This document shows positions 9,801 to 17,995 of a DNA stretch of 64,000 nt, one piece after another (positions within the stretch are counted from its first letter, which is position 1; each line of letters starts with the position of its first letter). Made by a program: the position numbers and the translations under genes. The DNA comes from UKL13-2 sp038321965 (GTDB lineage Bacteria > Pseudomonadota > Gammaproteobacteria > Burkholderiales > Usitatibacteraceae), in assembly GCA_038321965.1 (NCBI GenBank), contig JBBQFL010000020.1, forward strand, positions 9,803 to 73,802, given 5' to 3'. Under the pieces are notes generated by a model. That model was not told the origin of the DNA, searched no databases, and saw only the letters and a program-made list of their open reading frames with translations.

Positions 9801-10197
9801 GGGGGAGGGAAGTATCGTTCGCCTCAATGAAATTGCCGGCATGGGCATACAACTGGCAGTTGATGACTTTGGAACTGGTTATTCTAGCCTCTCTTATCTG
9901 AAGCGCTTGCCGATCAGCAAGCTGAAAATTGATCAGAGTTTCGTTCGCGATATCACCATCGATCCCAACGATACGGCGATCGTGGTGGCGATTATCAGCA
10001 TGGCGAAAAGCCTCGATCTTGATATCATTGCCGAGGGAATCGAGACTGCGGGTCAGCTCACCTTGCTCAGGGCGAAGGGATGTCGCGTGGGTCAGGGCTT
10101 CTACTTTAGCGTGCCTATGTCGGCGGAAGACCTGGCCCCGATGCTGGCGTCGTCGTCGGTGTTTGACTATTCGCGTGCGGTGATGACGTCAAGCTGA
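6847..10197 (+). CDS. Membrane PAS-GGDEF-EAL cyclic-di-GMP enzyme
   Basis: A 1116-aa c-di-GMP turnover protein. Two transmembrane segments (about residues 52-79 and 93-115) flank a very short periplasmic loop. A HAMP-like linker follows, then about four PAS domains (roughly 170-290, 300-420, 425-550 and 560-670), a diguanylate cyclase domain and a phosphodiesterase domain. The cyclase motif RQGGDEF is intact near residue 757, and the EAL domain has EALVRW near 884, DDFGTGYSSLSYLK and IAEGIET. Both activities are therefore possible in principle. The short loop suggests sensing through the PAS domains. A second Met at 6982 is an alternative start. It converges on the methyltransferase gene, the two 3' ends overlapping by 9 bp. 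Confidence 0.94.
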   Translation: MAPNSNPDELSANQTGLEPQSNRASSSVPGSPAAIQTANPVTPESMQSTSLKLRIVAGFAAMTLAVALLMGIITAKILSDSGITPELANSLRRELLLWGFGAVVIAGFLGVVFARQISEPLRRLTQELQQRDFHDLADAVSVRREFRELEQLSLTIRALASSVRSRDMEISSSERKFREAFDLVGTGLTQMDSEGRFLTLNRRFCEMLGYSADELRGKKFRDIAHPDDLAVSEGMPLNVTAPGSVASINRETRYIRKDGSILWAQRSGVVVHDLEGRPAYTLGSIEDVSNYHASQVALTVLNESLNAIVKTSPLAIYSVTPVGVVTLWNPAAEKIFGVKEAVVLGRPSPIWAESQAAAVEIREKVLRGETVHNLPISWAASESDRREISLSAAPLRGPDNEVTGILVTASDITDAIRTTRALDEQLHFTRELLEVIPSPIFYKGASGKYLGFNRAWESFFSKRREDWIGSGSEELLSPEHAKSAILEDVKLLASGETIVAEDVIADGNGNNRHIIRHVSRFTNADGDPAGVIGVLTDLTDFKHVTQALEASEGRFKALTESAMDIVTVLDAQGVIVYQSPSVMHLLGHDPGEMIGRSQFDLVHRDDVKVMRAMFDELITRGKMSHPVEFRVRSKSGIWCTLESIGKNCLDIPEVRGIIVNTRDVSDRKTIQQRMQHLAYHDALTDLPNRSLMQDRISQAIGRAERANKRFAVMFIDIDNFKNINDTLGHDTGDELLRQIARRLSDSVRVHDTIARQGGDEFIVLLDQLDGHLGATRVAQKILEALRAAFALSGTDQHVSGSIGIALYPDDGSDAPTLLKNADTAMFHGKAQGKNTYQFFTPQMNIAVKRRAAMESNLRAAVKNGNFSLVYQPQIDLNSGEIVALEALVRWVSPESGTIMPSEFIPLAEDTGLISEIGEWVLREACRQAKEWLDVGMPRRRMAVNLSARQLTDKGFVDLLTTILEETQLDPSLLELEITESQVMRQGEGSIVRLNEIAGMGIQLAVDDFGTGYSSLSYLKRLPISKLKIDQSFVRDITIDPNDTAIVVAIISMAKSLDLDIIAEGIETAGQLTLLRAKGCRVGQGFYFSVPMSAEDLAPMLASSSVFDYSRAVMTSS

Positions 10198-10944
10198 TCT
10201 GCGGCGTTCAGTTTTGCGGGGTACCCGCATTGCTGATCGCGCCAGCAATAGAAACAGCGTAGGTAATTTCTCGATGTCTGCCGTTTGTTTTTGCCATTCG
10301 CTAACTGATTTTGTTTGCACGCATTCATTGCGCCCCGTAAGATCGCGTGCAATGCAGAGCATTGTGCTGGGTGCAAGTGCGGCGAGCAAGTCCTCGTACA
10401 TCGCTTGATTGCGGTAGGGTGTTTCGATGAAGAGTTGCGTCATTGCCCGCTGCTGCGATTCACGCTCCAGCGCCGCAATCGCCACTATTCGGGCGGACTT
10501 TTCCTGTGGCAGGTAGCCATGAAATGCAAACATCTGACCGTTAAGGCCGGAAGCCATCAGACCCAGCAGTATCGACGATGGTCCGACCAGCGGCACAACG
10601 GGTATGCGTTGCGTATGGGCCAGCGCGACAAGTTGTGCACCGGGATCAGCGACACCGGGTGCGCCGGCTTCCGATACCAGTCCGACGTCGTTTCCCGCCA
10701 TGAGCGGCGAGATCATTTCGCTTAGCGCAGTTTCCGGCGTTTGGCTGTTTAGTTCGCGGATCGATATTGTCTGCAGCGGACGATCAATGCCGATTCTCTT
10801 CAAGAATGCCCGTGCCGACTTGGCGTTTTCAGCCACATAGTAATTGAGCCGAATCGCTGTAGCGATGACGTCGGCTGGCAGAATTTGACTTGGAGTGAAT
10901 GTGTCCGACAGATTGGTTGGAATCAGATACAGCGTGCCCTTCAT
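10189..10944 (-). CDS. SAM-dependent methyltransferase, tetrapyrrole-methylase fold (RsmI-related)
   Basis: 251 aa, starting MKGTLYLIPTNLSDT, where RsmI proper has GTLYVVATPIGNL. The fold signatures VGLVSEAGAPGVADPGAQLV and PLVGPSSILLGLMASGLNG are those of the RsmI/CbiF tetrapyrrole-methylase superfamily. It is probably a paralogous subfamily, so I do not assign the rRNA 2'-O-methyltransferase name. Its ATG overlaps the maf stop (ATGA), so the two are co-translated; this pair beside yceD-rpmF is a common betaproteobacterial arrangement. Confidence 0.85.
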   Translation of the reverse strand: MKGTLYLIPTNLSDTFTPSQILPADVIATAIRLNYYVAENAKSARAFLKRIGIDRPLQTISIRELNSQTPETALSEMISPLMAGNDVGLVSEAGAPGVADPGAQLVALAHTQRIPVVPLVGPSSILLGLMASGLNGQMFAFHGYLPQEKSARIVAIAALERESQQRAMTQLFIETPYRNQAMYEDLLAALAPSTMLCIARDLTGRNECVQTKSVSEWQKQTADIEKLPTLFLLLARSAMRVPRKTERRRSA

Positions 10945-11531
10945 TCGAGCACCTTTAAGCCTTCAGCCTGCAACATGTCCACGAGGGCAATGAGTGGCAA
11001 ACCAATGATGGCCGTTGGGTCATCGCTTTGCATCGACGCGATCAGCGAAATACCTAATCCTTCTGCCTTTGCACTGCCGGCGCAATCAAGTGCATGTTCA
11101 CGATCCAGATAGTTCTCAATTTCCTGACGCGAGTAGTCACGGTATCTGACTGTTGTGGTCACATTTCGACTCTGGATGCGGCCGGTCAGTGTATTCAGAA
11201 GCGCAATCCCACTATGATAATGCAGGGTATTTCCACGCATTTGCTGCAACTGGCTAATCGCGACATTTCTGGTTAGTGGCTTGCCGATAGCGGTGCCATC
11301 AAGATCAGCGACCTGATCGGCGCCAATCACCAATGCGTTTTCATACGTTGACTGAAGACTCTTTGCTTTGTTAATCGCAAGACGCAGTGCAGTAGTTGCC
11401 GGCATTTCACCCGGTATCGCGGCTTCATCGGTTGCTGGGCTCGCGCTTACGAAGGGTAAGCCGAGTCGCCTCAGCAATTGCGCTCGATAACTGGAGGTGG
11501 AGCCGAGTACTATTTTTTTCTTCAAAATCAA
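10941..11531 (-). CDS. maf: Maf/YceF-type nucleoside triphosphate pyrophosphatase
   Basis: House-cleaning NTP pyrophosphatase, 196 aa, that hydrolyses modified nucleotides; YceF-type members prefer m7GTP. Family motifs: LGSTSSYRAQLL at the N-terminus (usual S-x-S-P-R-R), VIGADQVADLDG with the catalytic Asp, GKPLTRNVAISQLQQMRG, and DCAGSAKAEGLGISL typical of the YceF branch. It is divergent from yceD across a 64-bp A+T-rich gap that must hold both promoters, and is coupled to the methyltransferase by an ATGA overlap. Confidence 0.92.
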   Translation of the reverse strand: MILKKKIVLGSTSSYRAQLLRRLGLPFVSASPATDEAAIPGEMPATTALRLAINKAKSLQSTYENALVIGADQVADLDGTAIGKPLTRNVAISQLQQMRGNTLHYHSGIALLNTLTGRIQSRNVTTTVRYRDYSRQEIENYLDREHALDCAGSAKAEGLGISLIASMQSDDPTAIIGLPLIALVDMLQAEGLKVLE

Positions 11532-11595
11532 TGACTTTTTGACATTTTCGCAGCAAAATCATATCATGTACTTCGGCAAAAATATGTGCTAAAAA

Positions 11596-12153
11596 ATGTC
11601 ATTGACAATAAGTGTCGATCGCTTTACCCGGCTAAAACAGTCGATTGAGGGAAAATTTTCGCCGGCTGACTTGCCTGGGTTGGCGGATTATCTTGCCGGA
11701 GGCGAAGGCGAGATCAATTTTTCGTTGAGTGGAAATTTGTTTGTTGAGCTATCTGGCGAACAGGTACGCCGAGTTAAGTGTATAATTTATGGTTGGCTGT
11801 TGCTATTCGATCCAGTGACGGTGGTTGCAGTTCGCCATCCACTGAATATTGCCAGTTCGCTTGTGTTGGTAAATGACGAATCAGATTTGCCGCCTTTGCA
11901 AATGGAGTCTGAAGGCGAGGATTACGTTGTGTGCGGCGTTAACATGGACGTGGCTGAACGGGTGGAAGAAGAGATTCTTCTGAGTTTGCCGGCACACGCA
12001 GTCAGCCGCAAAGTTACAAACGACAGCCGCGACCAACGCGCGCAGTCGGTGAGCGCCAAACCAGCCAAGAGCGCAAGGATGATTCAGGGGTCTGCCGACG
12101 CGGCCAAGCAAATTTCCCCCTTCGCCAAATTGGTGGAGCTGAAGAAAAAGTAA
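11596..12153 (+). CDS. yceD: YceD / DUF177 family protein
   Basis: 185 aa, immediately upstream of rpmF, the near-universal position of DUF177 (YceD), which is implicated in 23S rRNA accumulation and ribosome assembly. Family features: NFSLSGNLFVELSGE and the acidic segment NMDVAERVEEEILLSLPAHAV (usual D-L-x-E-x-x-x-D-E-x-L-L-x-L-P). Unusually, the CxRC metal-like pair after the beta strand is reduced to one Cys (VKCIIYGWL). The C-terminus is Lys-rich. Position makes the assignment firm despite the divergent middle. Confidence 0.87.
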   Translation: MSLTISVDRFTRLKQSIEGKFSPADLPGLADYLAGGEGEINFSLSGNLFVELSGEQVRRVKCIIYGWLLLFDPVTVVAVRHPLNIASSLVLVNDESDLPPLQMESEGEDYVVCGVNMDVAERVEEEILLSLPAHAVSRKVTNDSRDQRAQSVSAKPAKSARMIQGSADAAKQISPFAKLVELKKK

Positions 12154-12194
12154 TGAACGTTTGAATTTAAAGATATTGTTTAAGGAGAAATACC

Positions 12195-12377
12195 ATGGCA
12201 GTCCAACAAAATAAGAAGTCACCATCCAAACGCGGTATGCATCGCGCACATGATTTTTTGACGAACCCTGCACTGGCAGTCGAGCCAACCACGGGCGAAG
12301 CGCATTTGCGGCACCATATTAGCCCTTCCGGCTACTACCGTGGCCGCAAAGTCATCAAGACTAAAGCCGACGAGTAA
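12195..12377 (+). CDS. rpmF: 50S ribosomal protein L32
   Basis: 60 aa, starting MAVQQNKKSPSKRGMHRAHD, the classic L32 N-terminus, with HHISPSGYYRGRKV at the C-terminal side. This is a cysteine-free L32; the zinc-binding CxxC pairs of other L32 forms are absent. A strong AAGGAG ribosome site precedes the ATG. It lies between yceD and plsX, as in most proteobacteria. Confidence 0.97.
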   Translation: MAVQQNKKSPSKRGMHRAHDFLTNPALAVEPTTGEAHLRHHISPSGYYRGRKVIKTKADE

Positions 12378-12571
12378 TCTGTCGCAATAAATATTTGCGC
12401 AGTCTGACTTTCGGGCTCTTGCACGCCGACACTCGCAACATTGCCAGTGTGAATTGTGCAGTGCGGACGATTTTCGGTTGCGCTGATTTTTTTGCGGTCA
12501 GTTTTGCGCCACCAAGCAATATCAAAAGTAAACTGCACGGGTGAATCGCAGCAGGCGATAGACCCTACAAA

Positions 12572-13657
12572 ATGCAGACAACAATCGCTATCGATGCGAT
12601 GGGCGGCGACCATGGCCCATCGGTCACTATCCCGGCCGCACTAAAATTTCTCGCCAACTCTGTTGACCGGCGGGCAATCGTCGTCGGCCGAGAGGATGCG
12701 CTCAAAGCAGCGTTGAAAAATGCAAAAGACACAATCTCGGCTTCAAACGGGGAGTCTCGGTTGCGCATCGTGGACGCTTCAGAAGTGGTGGGAATGGATG
12801 AGGACATTCGCTCTGCCATCCGCAACAAGAAAAACTCCTCCATGCGCGTTGCAATTGACCTGGTCAAGTCGGGCGAAGCGCATGCCTGCGTATCAGCGGG
12901 CAACACCGGCGCACTGATGGGTACGGCCAAGTTTGTGCTCAAGACGCTTCCTGGCATTGACCGACCTGCCATTTGCGCCGCACTTCCAACGCGACATGGC
13001 GTTGTCTATGCGCTCGATCTTGGCGCCAACGCCGCCTCAACACCGGAACATCTGTTGCAGTTTGCGATCATGGGCGCAATGCTCTGTACCGCCGTTGAAG
13101 GGAAGAAAAATCCCACGGTTGGACTGCTGAATATCGGTTCCGAAGATATCAAGGGTAACGATATCGTCAAATCCGCGGGCGAACTGCTCAAAGCCAGTCA
13201 CCTTAATTTTTTTGGGAACGTCGAAGGAACCGACATTTACAAGGGGACGACAGATGTCGTCGTCTGTGACGGTTTCGTCGGTAACGTCATGCTGAAGACT
13301 TCTGAAGGCATGGCAAAAATGATGGGTGATTTTCTGAGAGCAGAGTACGAAAACGGTGTGTACAGCAAACTTGCGGCGTTGGTATCCCTTCCCGTAATCA
13401 AGCGCTTCCGGCATCGGATGGACCACCGCCGCTATAACGGAGCGGCCCTGCTTGGGCTGCGGGGGGTTGTTGTCAAAAGTCATGGATCTGCGGATGACGT
13501 TTCATTTGCACATGCACTTGAGCGCGCCGCATCTGAGGTTGAACATGGCCTGCTAGGTTTGATCGCAACGGAAATTGAGCGCCTCCATGCGGACGGCCTG
13601 CTCGCACCGCGTACCAGCACCGGTATGCACATAAACGAAGTAGCGGCCCAACGATGA
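12572..13657 (+). CDS. plsX: Phosphate acyltransferase PlsX
   Basis: Converts acyl-ACP to acyl-phosphate for glycerophospholipid synthesis; peripheral membrane enzyme of 361 aa. Family motifs: IAIDAMGGDHGP at the start, VSAGNTGALMGTAKFVLKTL, GLLNIGSEDIKGND and VVCDGFVGNVMLKTSEG. It is separated from rpmF by 194 bp, so a promoter there is possible, and its stop overlaps the fabH start (ATGA). It leads the fatty-acid synthesis genes and ties membrane lipid supply to ribosomal protein synthesis upstream. Confidence 0.97.
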   Translation: MQTTIAIDAMGGDHGPSVTIPAALKFLANSVDRRAIVVGREDALKAALKNAKDTISASNGESRLRIVDASEVVGMDEDIRSAIRNKKNSSMRVAIDLVKSGEAHACVSAGNTGALMGTAKFVLKTLPGIDRPAICAALPTRHGVVYALDLGANAASTPEHLLQFAIMGAMLCTAVEGKKNPTVGLLNIGSEDIKGNDIVKSAGELLKASHLNFFGNVEGTDIYKGTTDVVVCDGFVGNVMLKTSEGMAKMMGDFLRAEYENGVYSKLAALVSLPVIKRFRHRMDHRRYNGAALLGLRGVVVKSHGSADDVSFAHALERAASEVEHGLLGLIATEIERLHADGLLAPRTSTGMHINEVAAQR

Positions 13658-14622
13658 TTTATTCGCGCATTTCTGGAACAGGCAGTTATCTGCCAGAAAA
13701 AGTTGTCACCAATTTCGACCTCGCCAGGATTGTCGACACCAATGACGAATGGATCGTATCGCGCACCGGTATCCGCGAGAGACATTACGCAGCCGACGAC
13801 CAGGATGCCAGCGATCTCGCACTGATCGCATCGCGCCGGGCAATCGAGGCCGCTGGAATCGATGCGGCAGACATAGACCTCATCATTGTGGCGACTTCGA
13901 CGCCGGACATGGTGTTCCCGTCTACTGCATGCATTTTGCAGGACAAGTTAGGGATCAAGCAATGTGTCGCATTTGATGTTCAGGCCGTCTGCGCCGGCTT
14001 CGTCTTCGGACTAGCGACTGCGGATAAATTCATTCGTAGTGGCACCTCAAAGTGTGCACTGGTGGTCGGCGCTGAAATTTTCTCCCGCATCATGAATTGG
14101 CAGGATCGCGGAACCTGTGTGTTGTTCGGCGATGGCGCTGGGGCCACGATACTTCAGGCGTCAGATGCGCCAGGAATTCTCTCGACGCACTTGCACACTG
14201 ACGGGTCATATCGGCATGCTCTATGCACACCCGGCACAGTGGAAAACGGCAAGATTCGTGGCTCACCCATGTTGCGAATGGAAGGAAGCGCCGTCTATAA
14301 ATTTGCCGTTAAGGCGTTTGAAGAGGTGGCATGGGAAGCACTTCATGCAAATGGCATGAAGCCTGCGGAGATTGACTGGTTCATTTGCCACCAGGCTAAC
14401 AAACGCATCATCACGCATGCGGCAAAGAAGCTGGACCTGCCTGATGAAAAAGTCGTGATGACGGTTGACCGCCATGGCAACACGTCGGCAGCATCCATTC
14501 CGCTAGCCCTCGATGTGACGGTTCGCGAAGGCAAAATCAAGCCCGGCGACAACGTATTGCTGGCGGCGCTGGGTGGTGGATTCGCCTGGGGTGCAGCCAT
14601 GTTGAAGTGGACGCCGAAATGA
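13654..14622 (+). CDS. fabH: 3-oxoacyl-ACP synthase III (KAS III)
   Basis: Initiates fatty-acid synthesis by condensing acetyl-CoA with malonyl-ACP. 322 aa. Catalytic triad: Cys113 in DVQAVCAGFVFG, His in FICHQANKRI, Asn in RHGNTSAASIPLAL. The N-terminal IYSRISGTGSYLPEKVV and the WIVSRTGIRERH motif are typical. The start overlaps plsX (ATGA) and the stop overlaps fabD (ATGA), so the three are one translational unit. Confidence 0.97.
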   Translation: MIYSRISGTGSYLPEKVVTNFDLARIVDTNDEWIVSRTGIRERHYAADDQDASDLALIASRRAIEAAGIDAADIDLIIVATSTPDMVFPSTACILQDKLGIKQCVAFDVQAVCAGFVFGLATADKFIRSGTSKCALVVGAEIFSRIMNWQDRGTCVLFGDGAGATILQASDAPGILSTHLHTDGSYRHALCTPGTVENGKIRGSPMLRMEGSAVYKFAVKAFEEVAWEALHANGMKPAEIDWFICHQANKRIITHAAKKLDLPDEKVVMTVDRHGNTSAASIPLALDVTVREGKIKPGDNVLLAALGGGFAWGAAMLKWTPK

Positions 14623-15551
14623 CCAAATTCGCAATTACGTTTGCCGGGCAGGGCTCGCAATCGGTTGGAATGATGGCGGGGTTCGCCGACATGCCTGGCG
14701 TGCAACAAACTTTCGAAGAGGCAAGCGAAATTCTGCAGCTGGATGTCTGGGCGATGGTCGTAGTTGGTCCAGCGGAGCTCCAAAATCAGACCGTCAATAC
14801 ACAGCCGTTGATGCTTTGCGCTGGTGTTGCGACCTTTCGCGCCTGGCAGGGCCGCCATGGATCTGCCCCCACATTTTTTGCTGGGCATAGCCTGGGCGAA
14901 TACACCGCGCTCGTTGCGGCCGGAGCGCTTGCCTTTGGCGATGCGTTAAAGCTGGTTAGGCTGCGCGCACAAGCGATGCAGGAAGCAGTACCGGAGGGGA
15001 CCGGCGGAATTGCTGCCGTGCTCGGCCTGGATGCTGAACAGGTACGCGCTGTTTGTCTTGAGGCCGCTGAAGGCCAGGTCCTGGAAGCAGTCAACCTGAA
15101 TTCGCCGGGGCAAGTCGTTATTGCTGGCCATAGGGCAGCAGTAGAGCGCGGCATGGCGCTGGCGAAATTACGTGGTGCCAAACGCGCGCTGATGCTCCCA
15201 ATGAGCGTACCGTCGCACTGCGCACTAATGAAACCTGCGGCTGACAAATTAGCCGTCGCGCTAAACGCGATTTCCTGCAATGTGCCGGTAATTCCCGTTT
15301 TGCAAAATGCCGACGTACGAGCATTTTCGAGTGGCGCTGACATCAAGCAGGCACTGGTCGAGCAACTTTATCGTCCGGTGAGATGGGTGGAAACGATTCA
15401 GGCAATTGGCGCAAGTGGTGCGACGACTATCGTTGAATGCGTCCCCGGCAAAGTGCTGACCGGGCTGAACAAGCGTATCGATGCCAGTCTCAGTTGTCTT
15501 GCCGTTTCCGACACGGCCAGCCTGACTGCAGCGATCGACGCGACGCGATAA
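14619..15551 (+). CDS. fabD: Malonyl-CoA:ACP transacylase
   Basis: Transfers malonyl from CoA to ACP. 310 aa from MTKFAITFAGQGSQSVGMM. The catalytic serine lies in FAGHSLGEYTALVAAGAL; the conserved Arg and His are in LVRLRAQAMQEAVPEG and MSVPSHCALMKPA. I chose the ATG at 14619 because it forms an ATGA overlap with the fabH stop and gives the family N-terminus; a Met four codons upstream would overlap more without benefit. Confidence 0.96.
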   Translation: MTKFAITFAGQGSQSVGMMAGFADMPGVQQTFEEASEILQLDVWAMVVVGPAELQNQTVNTQPLMLCAGVATFRAWQGRHGSAPTFFAGHSLGEYTALVAAGALAFGDALKLVRLRAQAMQEAVPEGTGGIAAVLGLDAEQVRAVCLEAAEGQVLEAVNLNSPGQVVIAGHRAAVERGMALAKLRGAKRALMLPMSVPSHCALMKPAADKLAVALNAISCNVPVIPVLQNADVRAFSSGADIKQALVEQLYRPVRWVETIQAIGASGATTIVECVPGKVLTGLNKRIDASLSCLAVSDTASLTAAIDATR

Positions 15552-15564
15552 CTGGAGAATGTTC

Positions 15565-16311
15565 ATGAGAACACTGGATGGCAAAATTGCTTTAGTCACG
15601 GGGGCGTCCCGCGGCATTGGCGCTGCGATTCTGCAGAAACTAGGCGAAGCCGGGGCAACCGTCATCGGGACGGCAACCACGGAAGCGGGTGCAATTGCCA
15701 TTCAGCAACGCATCACCGATGCTGGCTGGACCGGTGCCGGCATGACGCTGAACGTCGTAGATCCAGCACAGTGCGACGCGATCGTTAAGGCGATTGAAGC
15801 AAAATTCGGTGGTGTTTCAATATTGGTGAATAACGCCGGTGTGACGCGAGACACGTTGCTCATGCGGATGAAGGATGAGGACTGGCAAACCGTTATCGAT
15901 ACCGATCTGACCTCAGTGTTTCGCTTGTCCCGTGCGGTGATTAAGTCGATGATGAAAGCTCGCTTTGGCCGCATCATCAACATTGGTTCCGTCGTCGGCG
16001 CGATGGGTAATCCCGGACAGGTGAACTACGTTGCCGCAAAAGCCGGGCTGGTCGGATTTACCAAGGCATTGGCCCGTGAAGTGGGCAGCCGCAATATTAC
16101 GGTCAATTGTGTGGCACCTGGATTTGTCGAAACTGATATGACGAAGGCGCTCACAGAGACGCAGGTGGCAAAGCTGGTGGAGAACATTCCGCTTGGCCGA
16201 CTGGGGCAGGCGCATGACGTCGCTGAGGCGGTAATTTACTTGGCGGCCCCGGGCGCCGCATACGTCACCGGCAATACCATTCATGTCAATGGCGGCATGC
16301 ACATGGATTGA
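15565..16311 (+). CDS. fabG: 3-oxoacyl-ACP reductase
   Basis: NADPH-dependent reductase of the elongation cycle, short-chain dehydrogenase family, 248 aa. The cofactor motif TGASRGIGAAIL is near the start, NNAGVTRDTLLMRM in the middle, catalytic Ser in INIGSVVG and the active-site pair in YVAAKAGLVGFTKAL. The C-terminal YVTGNTIHVNGGMHM is canonical. The ATG at 15565 has a GGAG seven bases upstream; the in-frame ATG two codons earlier sits too close to it. Confidence 0.96.
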   Translation: MRTLDGKIALVTGASRGIGAAILQKLGEAGATVIGTATTEAGAIAIQQRITDAGWTGAGMTLNVVDPAQCDAIVKAIEAKFGGVSILVNNAGVTRDTLLMRMKDEDWQTVIDTDLTSVFRLSRAVIKSMMKARFGRIINIGSVVGAMGNPGQVNYVAAKAGLVGFTKALAREVGSRNITVNCVAPGFVETDMTKALTETQVAKLVENIPLGRLGQAHDVAEAVIYLAAPGAAYVTGNTIHVNGGMHMD

Positions 16312-16398
16312 GTAGGCAAGGCAGGCCACAGATTACTGCCTTAGTATTTGGTAAAATACCGTAGTTAAATTTCATACCCCTGTTGGAGGAAGCAGCAA

Positions 16399-16638
16399 AT
16401 GGACAATATTGAAGCTCGCGTCAGGAAAATCGTGGCGGAACAACTCGGCGTGGCCGAGGCCGACATCAAGAACGAATCCTCGTTCGTCGAAGATCTCGGT
16501 GCAGATTCGCTCGATAACGTCGAGCTCGTGATGGCGCTCGAAGAAGAATTCGAGACCGAAATCCCCGATGAAGCTGCTGAAAAAATTACCAACGTGCAGC
16601 AGGCTATTGACTTCATCAACGCGAACTTGAAAAAGTAA
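16399..16638 (+). CDS. acpP: Acyl carrier protein
   Basis: 79-aa acidic carrier of growing acyl chains. The phosphopantetheine attachment site is Ser37 in DLGADSLDNVELVMALEEEF. A strong GGAGGAAG ribosome site lies ten bases before the ATG, consistent with its high expression. Gaps of 87 bp before and 91 bp after the gene are longer than elsewhere in the cluster, so it may have its own promoter, but I could not match a convincing -35/-10 pair. Confidence 0.98.
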   Translation: MDNIEARVRKIVAEQLGVAEADIKNESSFVEDLGADSLDNVELVMALEEEFETEIPDEAAEKITNVQQAIDFINANLKK

Positions 16639-16729
16639 CTCGTCTCACATGGGCTGACGTGCATGCGACCGAACTGGTGTTGCATGCATCGCCAGCCCGC
16701 CGTTTCCCCAAAATCACATTTCTAGAATC

Positions 16730-17965
16730 ATGTCAAAGCGACGCGTCGTTATCACGGGTCTTGGAATTGTCTCGCCGGTGGGCAACGGTATTGCCGAGGC
16801 ATGGGACAACACCATCAACGGTCGGGGCGGCATTGGCCCGATCACGCATTTTGACGCGAGCATGTTGCCGACGCGATTTGCCGGCGAGGTGAAAAACTTC
16901 AATGCCGCAGACTGGATGTCGGCCAAGGAAGTCAGGCGAATGGATACCTTTATCCATTTTGGTCTTGCTGCCACAAGAATGGCGATGGACGATGCAGGTC
17001 TGACCGTCACCGAAGAAAACGCGGAACGCATAGGCGTCAACGTGGGGTCCGGTATTGGTGGCTTGCCGATGATTGAAGACAACATTCGAGAAATGATCGC
17101 CAAAGGTCCTCGACGTATCTCGCCATTTTTTGTGCCTGGATCAATTGTCAATATGGTCGCAGGCATGATTTCGATTCTCTACGGCTTCAAAGGCCCGAAT
17201 GTGTCCATGGTCTCCGCATGTACGACCTCAACACATTGCATTGGCGATGCGGCACGCTTCATCGAATATGGCGACGCCGATGTCATGATCGCGGGTGGCT
17301 CGGAGGCGACCGTCTGCCTGGCCGGTATTGGTGGGTTCTGTGCAGTCAAGGCACTTTCGGAGCGCAACGATTCACCAGAAACTGCCAGTCGACCTTGGGA
17401 TAAAGACCGCGACGGCTTTGTACTGGGCGAGGGTGCAGGCATTCTGGTATTGGAATCACTGGAGCACGCCACCGCGCGCGGTGCGCGCATCTACGGAGAG
17501 CTGGCCGGGATGGGCATGAGCGCTGACGCTTACCATATGACGGCGCCGAGCATGGATGGGCCACGCCGCGGCATGATGAACGCGCTCAAGAATAGCGCTG
17601 TGAATGCGGATGAAGTCCAGTACATCAATGCGCACGGCACGTCTACGCCGCTCGGCGACAAGAACGAAACCGAGGCCATGAAAGCGGTGTTCGGCGACCA
17701 CGCTTACAAGTTAGTCGTCAATTCCACCAAGTCGATGACTGGGCATTTGCTCGGTGCTGCTGGCGGGATAGAGGCAGTCTTCTCAGCCTTGGCAATTCAT
17801 CATCAGGTTTCCCCGCCGACCATCAACATCTTCAATCAGGATCCTGAATGCGATCTTGACTATTGCGCCAATACCGCGCGCGACATGAAGATCGACGTCG
17901 CAATATCCAATTCGTTTGGATTTGGTGGTACCAACGGTACGCTGGTCATCAAGAAATTTGCGTAA
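16730..17965 (+). CDS. fabF: 3-oxoacyl-ACP synthase II (KAS II)
   Basis: Condensing enzyme of chain elongation, also needed for unsaturated acyl length control. 411 aa. The Cys-His-His active site is visible: Cys164 in VSACTTSTHCIGDAA, His in INAHGTSTPLGDKNE, His in STKSMTGHLLGAAGG. The C-terminal SNSFGFGGTNGTLVIKKF is canonical. It follows acpP as in E. coli and precedes mltG. Confidence 0.97.
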   Translation: MSKRRVVITGLGIVSPVGNGIAEAWDNTINGRGGIGPITHFDASMLPTRFAGEVKNFNAADWMSAKEVRRMDTFIHFGLAATRMAMDDAGLTVTEENAERIGVNVGSGIGGLPMIEDNIREMIAKGPRRISPFFVPGSIVNMVAGMISILYGFKGPNVSMVSACTTSTHCIGDAARFIEYGDADVMIAGGSEATVCLAGIGGFCAVKALSERNDSPETASRPWDKDRDGFVLGEGAGILVLESLEHATARGARIYGELAGMGMSADAYHMTAPSMDGPRRGMMNALKNSAVNADEVQYINAHGTSTPLGDKNETEAMKAVFGDHAYKLVVNSTKSMTGHLLGAAGGIEAVFSALAIHHQVSPPTINIFNQDPECDLDYCANTARDMKIDVAISNSFGFGGTNGTLVIKKFA

Positions 17966-17995
17966 AGCGGCGCGGGATAAACCGTTTCCGGAATC

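Noticed and set aside
11744..11790. TATAAT inside yceD as an internal promoter for rpmF-plsX
   Set aside because: No -35 box lies at a suitable spacing; a single hexamer in coding DNA is not enough.
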